Notes: generated by a model from the letters alone, not told the origin. Counted from the first letter of the stretch, positions 25,615-34,298 are shown. The stretch is 64,000 nt of DNA from Haloglomus salinum (GCF_024298825.1 NZ_CP101153.1:2480001-2544000), one strand, 5' to 3'. Numbers and translations: made by a program.

Positions 25615-27158
25615 CCGTGGCACGAAGGACCACCGAACGACCGGACGAACGGGACGACGCCGGCGCCCGCGAGTCGGCTGGAACCGGTCCGGCCGGAGTC
25701 GACTCGACCCGGCGACGTCCCACGCCGACGAGCGGCGCACTGGCGGCCGTTGCGGCGATACTGGCGGCCGGAGTCGTGCTCGCTGGCGTCGCGACCGTCG
25801 GGGCCGTCGCGGTCGTCGCCGAGGGGGCGGTAGCGATGGGCGCCGCGACGCTCCTGCTGGGTCGGTCGCGCCCGCCCGCGCTGGCGGCAGGGGCGTTCCT
25901 CGCGGGGGGCGGCGGCCTCCTGCTGGCCGGGGGCGTCGCGGTCACCGCCGCCGGGTCGCCGCCGGTCGTGGGGCTCTCGGCGGCGCTCGCGGCCGGTGGG
26001 GTGCTCGTCCTCGTCCCGGTCCTGCTCGGAGCGCCACCGAATCGCCTGGCAGCCGGGGTCGGATTGCCGGGCTGTCTCGCGCTGGCCGGGTTCGGCCTGG
26101 CCGTGGCGGCCACCGTCCGCGGGAACCCCATCGCCGCCGCCTCGCTCACCAGCACGCTGGAGGCACTGGCTCCCGGCGTTCTCCGGCCGGCGGCGCCGCT
26201 CGCCGAGGCCGGCGTCGTTCTCGGGCTGTCGTGGCTGTGGGCCCGGCGCGCCGTCGCCGACGGCCTCGCGGCGCCAGCCGGGTCGGTCGCCGCCGTCCGT
26301 CCGTGGCTCCTGCGCGGGACGGTCGCCCTGTTCGCGGCGACGCTCGTTGCCCCCGCGCTGGGCCCGGGGCTGGCGAGTGCAGCCCGTGACGGGGCCACAC
26401 ACGCGACGCTGGGTGGCCTCGCTGCAGTCACGACCGCGGGATACGCCGCGACGGTCCTGCTCGGTGCGGCCGGCGTCCCCGCGTCGCGCCGGCCGGCGGG
26501 GTGGCTGGCGGTCGCCGTCGGCTCCGGGGGGGTCCTGCTCGGGGCGCTCCTCGCCCCGTCGGCGGTCGGCGCGGCCACGCGCGCGCTCGTCGGCGTCGTT
26601 CCCGGGTTCGTGCGTGCGGCTGGGTTCCTCACCGACGCCGCCGGGTCGGCCGGCGCCGTCCGGGGCGTGGTGACGCCGCTGGTGGTGTTGCTGGCTATCG
26701 CACCGGCGTTCGTCCTGCTCGCGGCGCTGACGGGGGCTGAACGTGTGGGCCTCCTCCGGGGGGAGCGGGGACTCGGCGCGGTGGCTGCGGGCCTCCTGGC
26801 GGCCGGCACGCTGGGGTCGGCGGTCCTGACCCGGGACCCTGCGCGGACGGTCGCCGCGGTGGCACTGGCGGTGCTGGTCTGGGACTTCACGGAGTTCGGG
26901 CTGTCGATGGACGGGCTCGTCGGCCGGGGAGAAGCGGACAGTACGGCGGATACCGCCGCGCGTTCCGGCCGGCAGTCGGCCGTCGAGCGCGGGCACGCGA
27001 CGACGAGCCTGGCGGTCGCCGGGGTCGCCATCGCGGCCGGCGTCGGGCTCGGGTCCGTTGCCGACGCCGCCTCGGTGGCCGGACCGGGCGAGGGAGCGGC
27101 GGTTGCGTTGCTACTGGGTGCGGCGGCGACGGCGCTCGTCGCCCTCCGCGGTGACTGA
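25608..27158 (+). CDS. Polytopic membrane protein of the same operon (DUF7519-like)
   Basis: 516 residues, about 12-14 hydrophobic helices separated by short loops, with a hydrophilic Arg/Asp/Thr N-terminus of about 40 residues. Several GTG codons at the start (25608, 25611, 25617) overlap the end of the DUF58 gene. Position and composition match the membrane protein that closes this operon in other haloarchaea (recalled as DUF7519). Function unknown. Ends one base before the convergent tetR stop. Confidence 0.75.
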   Translation: MVTVARRTTERPDERDDAGARESAGTGPAGVDSTRRRPTPTSGALAAVAAILAAGVVLAGVATVGAVAVVAEGAVAMGAATLLLGRSRPPALAAGAFLAGGGGLLLAGGVAVTAAGSPPVVGLSAALAAGGVLVLVPVLLGAPPNRLAAGVGLPGCLALAGFGLAVAATVRGNPIAAASLTSTLEALAPGVLRPAAPLAEAGVVLGLSWLWARRAVADGLAAPAGSVAAVRPWLLRGTVALFAATLVAPALGPGLASAARDGATHATLGGLAAVTTAGYAATVLLGAAGVPASRRPAGWLAVAVGSGGVLLGALLAPSAVGAATRALVGVVPGFVRAAGFLTDAAGSAGAVRGVVTPLVVLLAIAPAFVLLAALTGAERVGLLRGERGLGAVAAGLLAAGTLGSAVLTRDPARTVAAVALAVLVWDFTEFGLSMDGLVGRGEADSTADTAARSGRQSAVERGHATTSLAVAGVAIAAGVGLGSVADAASVAGPGEGAAVALLLGAAATALVALRGD

Positions 27159-27159
27159 T

Positions 27160-27765
27160 TCAGGCACGGAGTCGGTCGATGACGTCGTCCAGGCCACGCT
27201 GGGCGCTCTCGCCGTCGTAGTCGGTGGTCAGCCGGCGGACGGTCGTCCCCGTCGCCAGCGAGTAGAGGGTGTCGGCCACGAACTCGGCGTCCACGTCGCG
27301 GAATCGGTCGCGGGCGATTCCCTCGCGGACCGCGGCCGCGAACTCCGCCTGCACGCGCTCGTCGAGCGCGTCGAACCGCTTTGCGAACCGCTCGTCGCGT
27401 GGCGCGCGCATCCGTAGCTCGAGGAGCGACAGCCGGATGCCCTCGGACCCGTCGTCCTCGGGGACGAGCATCTCGAAGAGGTCGCGCACGCGGTCCTCCG
27501 GGTTGCCGGCCGGGTCGGCGCCGACCTCGGAGGCGAACTCCTCGACGAGCCAGTCGAGGAAGTCGACGAGCAGGTCGTCCTTCGCGTCGTAGTGGTAGTA
27601 CAGCAGCGACTTCGACTTCGAGAACTCGTCGGCGATGGTCTGGATGGTCAGGTCCGCGTACCCGTGTTTCCCCAGCGCCGTGTAGGTGGCGTCCATGATT
27701 TCCGCTCGAGTGCCCTGTTCGGTGGGTCGGTGCGAATCTCCGCCGCTTGCGGTCTGTCCGGTCAT
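27160..27765 (-). CDS. TetR/AcrR family transcriptional regulator
   Basis: 201 residues from ATG 27765. The N-terminal HTH (about residues 18-64) is typical: RAEIMDATYTALGKHGYADL, then IADEFSKSKSLLYYHYDAKDDLL. The C-terminal domain is helical and would bind a ligand and form a dimer. No drug or MMPL exporter adjoins it; the divergent neighbour is the hendecad-repeat regulator. A 13-base palindrome just upstream of the start may be its own operator. Confidence 0.92.
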   Translation of the reverse strand: MTGQTASGGDSHRPTEQGTRAEIMDATYTALGKHGYADLTIQTIADEFSKSKSLLYYHYDAKDDLLVDFLDWLVEEFASEVGADPAGNPEDRVRDLFEMLVPEDDGSEGIRLSLLELRMRAPRDERFAKRFDALDERVQAEFAAAVREGIARDRFRDVDAEFVADTLYSLATGTTVRRLTTDYDGESAQRGLDDVIDRLRA

Positions 27766-27775
27766 TGTCTGGTCG

Positions 27776-27788
27776 TGGAACCGTTCCA
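27776..27788. promoter_or_regulatory. Candidate TetR operator palindrome
   Basis: TGGAACCGTTCCA: six-base arms with one central base, 11 bases before the tetR start and about 170 bases before the divergent gene. Placement between divergent genes and over the tetR start region fits autorepression. The link to this TetR is inference. Confidence 0.4.
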
Positions 27789-27924
27789 CTTGACCGAACG
27801 AACAGTCCGGGTACAAAAGGGGGTTGTGACGAATCCATCCAAACGTATGCTCTGGGGTCTAACACGTCCGATTTTTCTAGGTGTGGCGTGGCGTTCGGGG
27901 GTACACTCGCCCGATTGACCCGGC

Positions 27925-27932
27925 AATTTAAG
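27925..27932 (+). promoter_or_regulatory. TATA box of the membrane wHTH regulator
   Basis: AATTTAAG about 33 bases before ATG 27961. It excludes the in-frame ATG at 27937, which would precede the transcript start. Confidence 0.5.
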
Positions 27933-27960
27933 TCCGATGAGCCCCCCGATAGGAACGAGC

Positions 27961-29610
27961 ATGTCCCCCAGCGACGAGTCCGGCGGTAGCCGGCTCTTCG
28001 CCGTCGTGGTCACCGCGTGGCTCCTCTTCGGGGCCGTCGCAGGCGTTCCGCTCGTGGCGGCGAGCGACGCCACGGCCACACCGCTGGGGGACGACGACGG
28101 TCTTCTCAACGAGACCCTCGACTCGACGACGGACACCGTCGACAGCACGGTCGGCGGAACGGCTTCGACGGTGGAGACGACGGTGGACTCGACGACGGAT
28201 GCGGTGGACGAGACGACCGATTCGACGACCAGTGCCGTCGACGGCACGGTCGAATCCACCGGTGAGACCCTCGACACCGCCACCGGCGGGGCCACCGACG
28301 ACACCACGGATGCGGTCACGGTCGCGACCGACGGGGTCACCGATGCCACGGACACGACGACCGGAGAGGTGACGGAGACGGTCGGCGTGACCGCCTCGAC
28401 GGTGAACGCGACGGCCGACGACACGACGAACGTGGTGTCGTCGACCACCGACGGTGACCTGGAGGGTGCGACCGGGTCGCTGACCGACGCGACGGGCGAG
28501 GTCACCGACCTCACGACCGACCGGGTGACCTCGCTGGCCGAGACGACGGAGACACTGACGAGTGACCTCTCCGCGGGGACGACCGGCGCAGTCGACGAGC
28601 TGACCGGCGACGGTACGCTGGTGTCGACCGATGGGGCGACCGAGGAACTGACCAACACCACGGGAGGGGCGCTCTCGACCGGTTCGGACGGCGGGCTCTC
28701 GTCGAGCGAACGGGTGGCTCGGCTCGACGACGGGTCCGATGATTTCGGTGGCGGCGCTGCCGAGGGCGGCAGCGGTGACGGGGACGACGACGCACCCGTC
28801 GGTGCTTCGGACGGTGAGCGTTCGCTCGCGGCGGGGTCGGGCGCTCCGACCGCTTTCGGTGGCTGGGAGAACCTGCCCGTCTCCGAGGAGGAGGCGACCG
28901 GCCTCGGTCTCGGCGCGCTGCTGGTCGGTGGGGCCGGGGTCGCGGTCCGGCAGGCATCGATGACGGGCGGTACCGGCGCCGGGACTACGGCCGCGCGGGC
29001 GAGCGCGACCGCACTCGCGGCCGGCGATGGGCCGCTCTCGCGGCTCGCCCGGATGCTGTCGCTGTTCCGGTACTCCCGGTACGACGACTCGGACCCGCTG
29101 GAGCTCGACGCGCGGCGGCACGTCTACGAGGCAATCTCCGACCAGCCCGGCGAGCCGATCACGGCGGTCAGCGACCGGGCGGACGTGAACCTCTCGACTG
29201 CCCGGCACCACGTGAAGGTGCTCGAGCGCGAGGGGCTGGTCGCGACCGGGCGAGTCCGCAACTGCGAGCGGTTCTACCCCGCCGGCACGGACGACCTCGA
29301 ACTGGCGGCGGCGATGGCCGACGAGAGTACCGCGGATATCCTCGACGCGCTCGTCCGTCTGGAGCCGGCGTCGGTCAGCGGCCTGGCCGAGGAGGTCGAC
29401 CGCTCGCCCTCCACCGTGACGCATCACCTCCAGAAGCTCGAGGACGACGACATCGTCGTCCGCGAACGCAACGGCCGGGCGGTCGAGAACAAGCTCTCCG
29501 AGGCGGCTCGCGCCGCCCTCGACCCCGAGACCGAGCGCCGCCAGCACGCCGCCGAACGGCAGCTCGAGGCCGACCGGGCCGACGCGGCTTCCGGGGCCAG
29601 CGCGGACTGA
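27961..29610 (+). CDS. Membrane-anchored two-wHTH regulator with 11-residue-repeat ectodomain
   Basis: 549 residues. Signal helix at 11-33. Residues about 56-219 are a Thr/Asp/Val tract with a strict 11-residue period (units such as TTDAVDETTDS, TTSAVDGTVES, TASTVNATADD, about 15 in a row). A Gly/Asp/Ser linker follows, then one membrane helix at about 313-330. The cytoplasmic part holds two winged helices: about 385-442 (VNLSTARHHVKVLEREGLV) and about 450-515 (RSPSTVTHHLQKLEDDDIV). The C-terminus is a charged helix. This is a one-piece outside-to-DNA sensor layout. The wHTH pair is of the type seen in many haloarchaeal membrane regulators; the repeat ectodomain is not one I recognise. Confidence 0.85.
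   Translation: MSPSDESGGSRLFAVVVTAWLLFGAVAGVPLVAASDATATPLGDDDGLLNETLDSTTDTVDSTVGGTASTVETTVDSTTDAVDETTDSTTSAVDGTVESTGETLDTATGGATDDTTDAVTVATDGVTDATDTTTGEVTETVGVTASTVNATADDTTNVVSSTTDGDLEGATGSLTDATGEVTDLTTDRVTSLAETTETLTSDLSAGTTGAVDELTGDGTLVSTDGATEELTNTTGGALSTGSDGGLSSSERVARLDDGSDDFGGGAAEGGSGDGDDDAPVGASDGERSLAAGSGAPTAFGGWENLPVSEEEATGLGLGALLVGGAGVAVRQASMTGGTGAGTTAARASATALAAGDGPLSRLARMLSLFRYSRYDDSDPLELDARRHVYEAISDQPGEPITAVSDRADVNLSTARHHVKVLEREGLVATGRVRNCERFYPAGTDDLELAAAMADESTADILDALVRLEPASVSGLAEEVDRSPSTVTHHLQKLEDDDIVVRERNGRAVENKLSEAARAALDPETERRQHAAERQLEADRADAASGASAD
28126..28617 (+). repeat. Tract of degenerate 33-base repeats coding for hendecads
   Basis: About 15 tandem units of 33 bases within the gene above, rich in GACGACG/ACGACC words. 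The DNA copies have diverged but the protein pattern T-T-x-x-V-x-x-T-V-x-S is kept, which argues for selection at protein level. Confidence 0.75.
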
Positions 29611-29611
29611 C

Positions 29612-30694
29612 CTACTCCTCCAGCCCGCTGGCGAAGATGGCGACCCACTCGCCGAGTTCACGGCGGCGCGTCACGCGGACCGACTCCACCCACTTCACCC
29701 ACTGGAAGCCGCGGCGCTGGGGGGCGACCAGCCGGAGCGGGAAGCCGTGGCCGTGTGAGAGCGTCTCCCCGTCGACCGCCGTCGCGAGGAGCGCGCCGCG
29801 GGCCTCGTCCAGCGGGAGCGACCAGCGATAGCCCGTCACCGAGCGGAACTGCACCCAGCGGGCGTCCTCGGCGACGCCCACCCGGTCGAGCAGGTCGCCG
29901 ACCCGAAGACCCTGCCACGCGTGCTCGGAGTACCAGCCGCTCGTGCAGTCGATGACCGCGGTGCGCTGGGCGCCGGTCGGCAGCGCGTCGTAGTCGAGCG
30001 CGAACGGCTCCTCGACGGTGCCGTCGACCGAGAGCGACCACGTCGCCGCGTCAACGATGGAGGGGTCATCGGCGACCCACATCGTGACGGGGAAGCGGTT
30101 GCCGTCGCCGGAGCCACGCTCGCGCGAGCCGGTGAACCGGCGGTCCGCGCTGTCGGTCCCGAGCGCGCGGTTGACGGTCTTCTGTGCGCGCCACGCGACC
30201 GCGCCGACGCCGACGAGCCCTGCGTAGCGGAGCGCGTCCCGGCGGTCGCCGCCCGCGAGGGCGTCGGCCGGCGAGTGCAGGCGGTCGCGGAGGTGGAGCC
30301 ACAGGACGGGGACGACCGCCAGCCCGAGCAGGACGTGGATGACGAGCAGCGCTAGCGGGCCGAGGAAGAGCGGGCCGCCGAGGACGAACCAGAGGCCCGT
30401 CCCGAGTGCGCCTACGACGAGGGCCGCGAGCAGGAGCGAGAGCCCGACCGTCCCGGAGCGTGCGCGGACGCCGGCCCGGACGCGGCCACGGACCCGGTAC
30501 AGTTTCACCCCGACCAGCGCGACCAGCGACAGCCCCGCCACACCGTGGACGACGAAGAGCCACGCGTCGCCGAGGCTGCCGGCGAACGCCGTCGCTAGCC
30601 CCGTCGCCACGAGGACGACGACGGCCGCGAACAGCGACCAGTCCACCAGCGTCGAGGGGGGCGTCAGGCGCCCGAGCCGGTCGGCGAGCGACAC
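29612..30694 (-). CDS. Molybdopterin (sulfite-oxidase-type) domain fused to a membrane b-type domain
   Basis: 360 residues. The first 135 form four helices with His residues in helices 2 and 4 (FVVHGVAG, VIHVLLG, LWLHLRD), like a haem b561/YedZ membrane module. The rest is a sulfite-oxidase-type Moco domain, with the Mo-binding Cys250 in VIDCTSGWYSEHAWQG and SHGHGFPLRLVAP near the end. The family includes MsrP and other Moco oxidoreductases facing outward. There is no Tat signal, so the fused anchor must set topology. A role in repairing oxidised methionine or reducing S/N-oxides is possible; substrate not shown. Confidence 0.85.
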   Translation of the reverse strand: MSLADRLGRLTPPSTLVDWSLFAAVVVLVATGLATAFAGSLGDAWLFVVHGVAGLSLVALVGVKLYRVRGRVRAGVRARSGTVGLSLLLAALVVGALGTGLWFVLGGPLFLGPLALLVIHVLLGLAVVPVLWLHLRDRLHSPADALAGGDRRDALRYAGLVGVGAVAWRAQKTVNRALGTDSADRRFTGSRERGSGDGNRFPVTMWVADDPSIVDAATWSLSVDGTVEEPFALDYDALPTGAQRTAVIDCTSGWYSEHAWQGLRVGDLLDRVGVAEDARWVQFRSVTGYRWSLPLDEARGALLATAVDGETLSHGHGFPLRLVAPQRRGFQWVKWVESVRVTRRRELGEWVAIFASGLEE

Positions 30695-30852
30695 GCCGGC
30701 GCTACGGGCGCGAGCGACTTAGCCGTCCGGTCGCCTGTGTCGCTCCCGGAGCGACGCGCTGCCGGGCCGGGCCGCTGCTGTCGGCGAACATTCGACGGAA
30801 TCGGCCGCAGGAACTATGCACACCCCCTCGAACGTTGGCGTGGGGGAGTGAT

Positions 30853-31146
30853 ATGGGGGTCAGACACGTAATCGGACTCTGTCTCGCGGCCGCTGGACTC
30901 GCGGTCATCGTCGCCGCCTCGGCGACCGCGCCGATAGCGGGCTGTCCGTCGGCAACCGCGGATTCGGCGGCCATCACGCTCACCGACGGCATGACCGTCG
31001 ACTACTGCGCCGGGAACGTGCCGGCCGAGGACGCCTTCGGGTGGTTCTTCCTCCTGAACGGTGTCGGTCTCGTCTCCTTCCTCGGCGGACTGGGGCTCCT
31101 CTCCTTCCAGCGACTCGTCGACATCCAGCAGCAGCTGGCGGGCTGA
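30853..31146 (+). CDS. Small hypothetical membrane protein, two helices
   Basis: 97 residues from ATG 30853, with a purine-rich GGGGGAGTG just before it. N-terminal helix (about 5-25), an outward loop with two Cys (about residues 31 and 51, possible disulfide), and a C-terminal helix (about 60-85) ending in IQQQLAG. No family recognised. Confidence 0.65.
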   Translation: MGVRHVIGLCLAAAGLAVIVAASATAPIAGCPSATADSAAITLTDGMTVDYCAGNVPAEDAFGWFFLLNGVGLVSFLGGLGLLSFQRLVDIQQQLAG

Positions 31147-31168
31147 ACGAGCGTGGAACAGAGTGCGG

Positions 31169-31399
31169 TCAGTTCTCCTCGAGCTGTGCGGCGTTCTCCT
31201 CGTCGCAGGTGTTGCGGAGCCGGCGGGTACAGAACGGGTCGAAGGTTCGCGGCGCACGCGCGGTCGCGAAGGGGTCGTCGGTCTCGGCGGTGGTCCAGGA
31301 CTCGGTTCGGGTCGCGCTCGGGGCGCCGGCGCGGGGCTGGTCGTCGGTCGGGGCGGTCGGTGTCGCGTCGCGTGTGGCGGGTGAGGGTTCGGTGCTCAT
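31169..31399 (-). CDS. Hypothetical acidic protein with Cys pair
   Basis: 76 residues from ATG 31399. A Thr/Ala/Pro/Asp-rich disordered first half is followed by FDPFCTRRLRNTCDEEN. The frame stays open upstream and an ATG at 31495 would add 32 low-complexity residues, so the start is unsure. No family recognised; coding status itself is moderately sure, based on acidity and codon pattern. Confidence 0.45.
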   Translation of the reverse strand: MSTEPSPATRDATPTAPTDDQPRAGAPSATRTESWTTAETDDPFATARAPRTFDPFCTRRLRNTCDEENAAQLEEN

Positions 31400-31739
31400 C
31401 TGTCGTGTTGGGTGTGGGTCGCGGGTCGCAGGGTGGTCGTCGTCGGTACGGTCGGATGGAGAAGGGTCAGCGTACCCGTACGCGTACGACGCCATGGGAG
31501 GTGCCACGGGACGAGGCTCGATAGACGGACGAACCGGATCTATCGGGAGTGGTCAGCATCTACCTCTACCGAGCAGGCGAACCATAATGAAAGTTCCTGT
31601 TACAGGCGACGGGCACGGCCGCTCCGACCGCCCCCGCTGGCTGCTCATTCTGACCAAAATGCGGTCGTAGTCCTCGAACGGTGCTGGTATCGTACCAAAC
31701 AGCGAAATAGTTATGTAATCGCGCCGTGTGGGTTGGCGT
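31400..31739. other. 340-base region without a convincing gene
   Basis: Holds a short GTACG-rich repeat (CGTACCCGTACGCGTACGAC, 31471-31490), possibly the upstream part of the previous gene, and the promoter of the next gene (TATA box GTTATGT at 31710-31716). Nothing else is seen. Confidence 0.5.
31710..31716 (+). promoter_or_regulatory. TATA box for gene at 31740
   Basis: GTTATGT centred 27 bases before ATG 31740; leaderless spacing. Confidence 0.55.
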
Positions 31740-32045
31740 ATGGCAACGTTCACAGTCGAAGGCGAGTCCATGGACGAGATCGGCGACGCACTGAAAGAAG
31801 AGGGTGTCATCGGCCCGACGGACCCCCGGTTCGAGGAGATGACCGATGACTTCGCGAAGCTCATCGAGGCCGTCGAGGACGCCACCCAGCGCACGAACGG
31901 GCGCGGGAACCAGCAGTCGAAGATCGCCGAGTACGCCGGTCTCCACAACCGCTACTCCTCCGAGCAGGTCGGCGACATGCTGGATGTCCTCTCGTACTTC
32001 GGTCACGTCGAGAAGGTCGACCGGCGCTACCGCAGCCCGCAGTAA
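31740..32045 (+). CDS. Hypothetical haloarchaeal protein, possible small HTH
   Basis: 101 residues. Two acidic N-terminal helices (MDEIGDALKEEGVIG; MTDDFAKLIEAVEDA) are followed by a basic-acidic C-terminal half, KIAEYAGLHNRYSSEQVGDM then VLSYFGHVEKVDRRYR, which has the rhythm of a small helix-turn-helix with a wing. No family recognised. A strong leaderless promoter supports it as a real, probably well expressed gene. Confidence 0.75.
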   Translation: MATFTVEGESMDEIGDALKEEGVIGPTDPRFEEMTDDFAKLIEAVEDATQRTNGRGNQQSKIAEYAGLHNRYSSEQVGDMLDVLSYFGHVEKVDRRYRSPQ

Positions 32046-32311
32046 CACCCACGAACTTCTCCGTTCTTTCACTCGTCCGCCAGCGACGCGTGGGTCCCCG
32101 ACTCGGACTCGGCCGTTCGACAGCAGCTCCGGCGTTTCTCCCCCACGCTCTCTCGGACACCCGATAGCGACGGACCTGTCGTCGAACGGCAGTTCCAGCC
32201 CCCGGCTGTTCCACAGACCCGACGGCTCGTTCGCTGTCCGTCGGAGAGTCATCGCTCTCGGTGTGGTACTCGACGAGCATCCTGGAGAGGTGACGGACGT
32301 CAGTGGTTCGA

Positions 32312-33352
32312 CTACAGGCCCGGTAGCGGCGCGTACAGCACCACCGCGACCGCCAGTGCGATCCAGACCACCTTCAGCGCCGTGTTCACGACGACCACTC
32401 TGGTGCCGAACTCGGCGCCCCAGATGCCGTACTGGAACGGGATGGAGCGCTTGAACGTGGAGACGGCGAACGAGACGATGCCGCCGATGAGCATCGTCGC
32501 GACCGCAGCCCGCACCCCGAAGGTGCCGTCACGGACCAGTGGCGCCAGCACCAGCGCACCGTTGGTGGTGTCGATGGCGTAGACGGCGATGACGGGCACC
32601 GAAGCGCCCGGGAGCCCCGTCGCGTCCGAGAGTGGACCGGCCAGCGACGTGAGGTTCGCGGGGTCGTAGAACCGCGTGAAGAGGACGACGAGCGCGTAGA
32701 CCAGCGCCAGCCGGGGCAGGATATCGCGGACCTTCTCGGCGCCCGTCCACGCCGCGCCGAGCAGCCGGTCGCGGGTCGTCTCCGGGGGCTCCGACGCGGC
32801 CGCGGGACCGCCGCCGCCGTCCGCCTCGACGGTCTCGGACGCGGCAGTGTCGGCGACGACAGCCTCGGCCGCGGGCGCGGGCGGGTCAAGCAGGAGCGCC
32901 CCTGCGACGACGCCGGTGAGCGTGATGGCCAGCGCCACGAGCGCCCGGGCGGTCACGTACGCCAGGCCCACCCGGAGGCCGAGGATGGGGATGAGGACGG
33001 GCGCGTAGAACGTCGGGATGTGCTGGACGAAGCCGAAGAACGTGTTGATGGTGACGGCGACGAGCGTCGCGCGGTCGTCCATGCGCCCCTCGTCGCGGTA
33101 CTCGGCGAGCATCCCGTAGCCCGCGGTCGTGGAGGCGGCGGTGGTGACGATGGCGGTGCCGGCCTCGTCGGGGAGATTGGCGGGTCCGGTGAGCCGGCGT
33201 GAGAGCCCCGTCACCTTCTCCAGCAGGCCGAACGAGACCAGCAGGTCGGCCAGCGCGACGCCCAGTCCGATGAACAGCCCGATCTTCGCGACCCGTGGCA
33301 GGACCGTGGCGAGGACGTCCCACACGAGCGCGAGGGACAGGGACGGCTCCAT
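32312..33352 (-). CDS. Nucleoside-recognition (Gate) domain membrane protein
   Basis: 346 residues from ATG 33352, about eight helices. Two Gate-domain halves are visible: residues about 8-150 with TTAASTTAGYGMLAEY and FFGFVQHIPTFY, and a second after an Ala/Glu-rich linker with AIDTTNGALVLAPLV. The family includes SpmA/SpmB-like and nucleoside-gate proteins of unsure transport role. The linker (about 185-225) is charged and probably cytoplasmic. No transport partner adjoins it. Confidence 0.8.
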   Translation of the reverse strand: MEPSLSLALVWDVLATVLPRVAKIGLFIGLGVALADLLVSFGLLEKVTGLSRRLTGPANLPDEAGTAIVTTAASTTAGYGMLAEYRDEGRMDDRATLVAVTINTFFGFVQHIPTFYAPVLIPILGLRVGLAYVTARALVALAITLTGVVAGALLLDPPAPAAEAVVADTAASETVEADGGGGPAAASEPPETTRDRLLGAAWTGAEKVRDILPRLALVYALVVLFTRFYDPANLTSLAGPLSDATGLPGASVPVIAVYAIDTTNGALVLAPLVRDGTFGVRAAVATMLIGGIVSFAVSTFKRSIPFQYGIWGAEFGTRVVVVNTALKVVWIALAVAVVLYAPLPGL

Positions 33353-33791
33353 CGACCGGAGACACGGGCGCGACCGACAAGTCGCTGGCCATCCGGCCTG
33401 CGGATGCTCTCGGCGGCCTGCGTGACTGTACGGGCTGTAGAAGCGCTGAGTCCGCTGGGAACCATACAATGGTCTGCTGTGCATATCCGCAGGTGGTTCC
33501 CTCCCCCAGCGAGGTACGGTCCGAGAGAGGCGACCTACCGCCAGTGTGCGGGAGTCGGCCAGCGGCGGCACCGAAGTGCGTACGCTCGGGCGGCGGTGCA
33601 TCCGGTCGGTCGCCGTCGAACGCGGGCACGGCCCGGGGGTCGCTCCGACTCCGAGTGTCGAGTCACCCGTCGACTCACGATTCGATACGCGCCGTGTTCT
33701 GAAGTGCAGAAGTAGAGTGACCCGACCGTTCAAATATCAGGATTCGGGTAGAGCAACCGTTCAAACCCCGTCCCGTGGTATCCTCGTGTAC
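33353..33791. other. 439-base region without a gene
   Basis: Open frames here are Arg/Pro-rich shadows. Near its right end a 10-base direct repeat ACCGTTCAAA occurs at 33725-33734 and 33756-33765; the second copy lies about 30 bases before ATG 33792 and may serve as its promoter element. Nothing else is seen. Confidence 0.5.
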
Positions 33792-34208
33792 ATGCTCGGA
33801 TGGTTCCTGTTGTCGGTGGGCGGGGCGGCCCGGGCGGCCGTCGTGTGGCTCCTCCCGGGGTGGGTATCGGTGCGGCGCTGGACCGGTCGGCTGCTCGCGG
33901 TCGGAGGGCTGGCGGTGGCGCTCGGACTCGAGAGTATCGCCGACATCCCCAGCGCCGGTCCCGATGCCGTGGGGCCGTTCTATCCCGGCGCCGCGGCCAT
34001 CGGCTTCGTCTGTCTCGCGCTCGCGCTCGTCGTCCCCGTCGTCTACTGGGCCGTCGCGCTCGGCACGGCCACGGGGTCGCTGCTCGGGCGCCGGGTGGTC
34101 GCGCTTGGCCGGGCGCTGGTCCCCGGCCGTCGCACACCAGATAGCACCGGTCGCTCCCGTCGAGACCATGGGGGGCGCGGGTGTGACCGACGGAGCCGCC
34201 CGCGGTGA
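33792..34208 (+). CDS. Small membrane protein, first of a tandem paralog pair
   Basis: 138 residues, three hydrophobic helices (about 5-20, 35-50 and 68-95), then a basic Arg-rich tail. Shares the core LESIADI..AG.....GP.Y...AAIGF and TATGSL.GRRVVA with the next gene. The family is not known to me. The C-terminal 25 residues look less conserved than the core. Confidence 0.65.
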   Translation: MLGWFLLSVGGAARAAVVWLLPGWVSVRRWTGRLLAVGGLAVALGLESIADIPSAGPDAVGPFYPGAAAIGFVCLALALVVPVVYWAVALGTATGSLLGRRVVALGRALVPGRRTPDSTGRSRRDHGGRGCDRRSRPR

Positions 34209-34298
34209 GAGCACGTTCGTCACCGCGGTCGTCGTCTGCCGCGCGTCTTGCGGATTCGTCCCACGATTGAAGTAGTGTGGGTTGGTACCTGGTGTCAC

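Noticed and set aside
28126-28617. CRISPR array or DNA satellite
   Set aside because: The 33-base periodicity is continuous without spacers and is kept at protein level, so it is a coding repeat.
27928-29661. 577-codon open frame on the minus strand
   Set aside because: Mirror of the hendecad regulator; Arg/Gly-rich without any recognised motif.
33295-33715. Arg-rich plus-strand frames (up to 135 codons)
   Set aside because: Very basic, no promoter at the right distance, and partly antisense to the Gate-domain gene.
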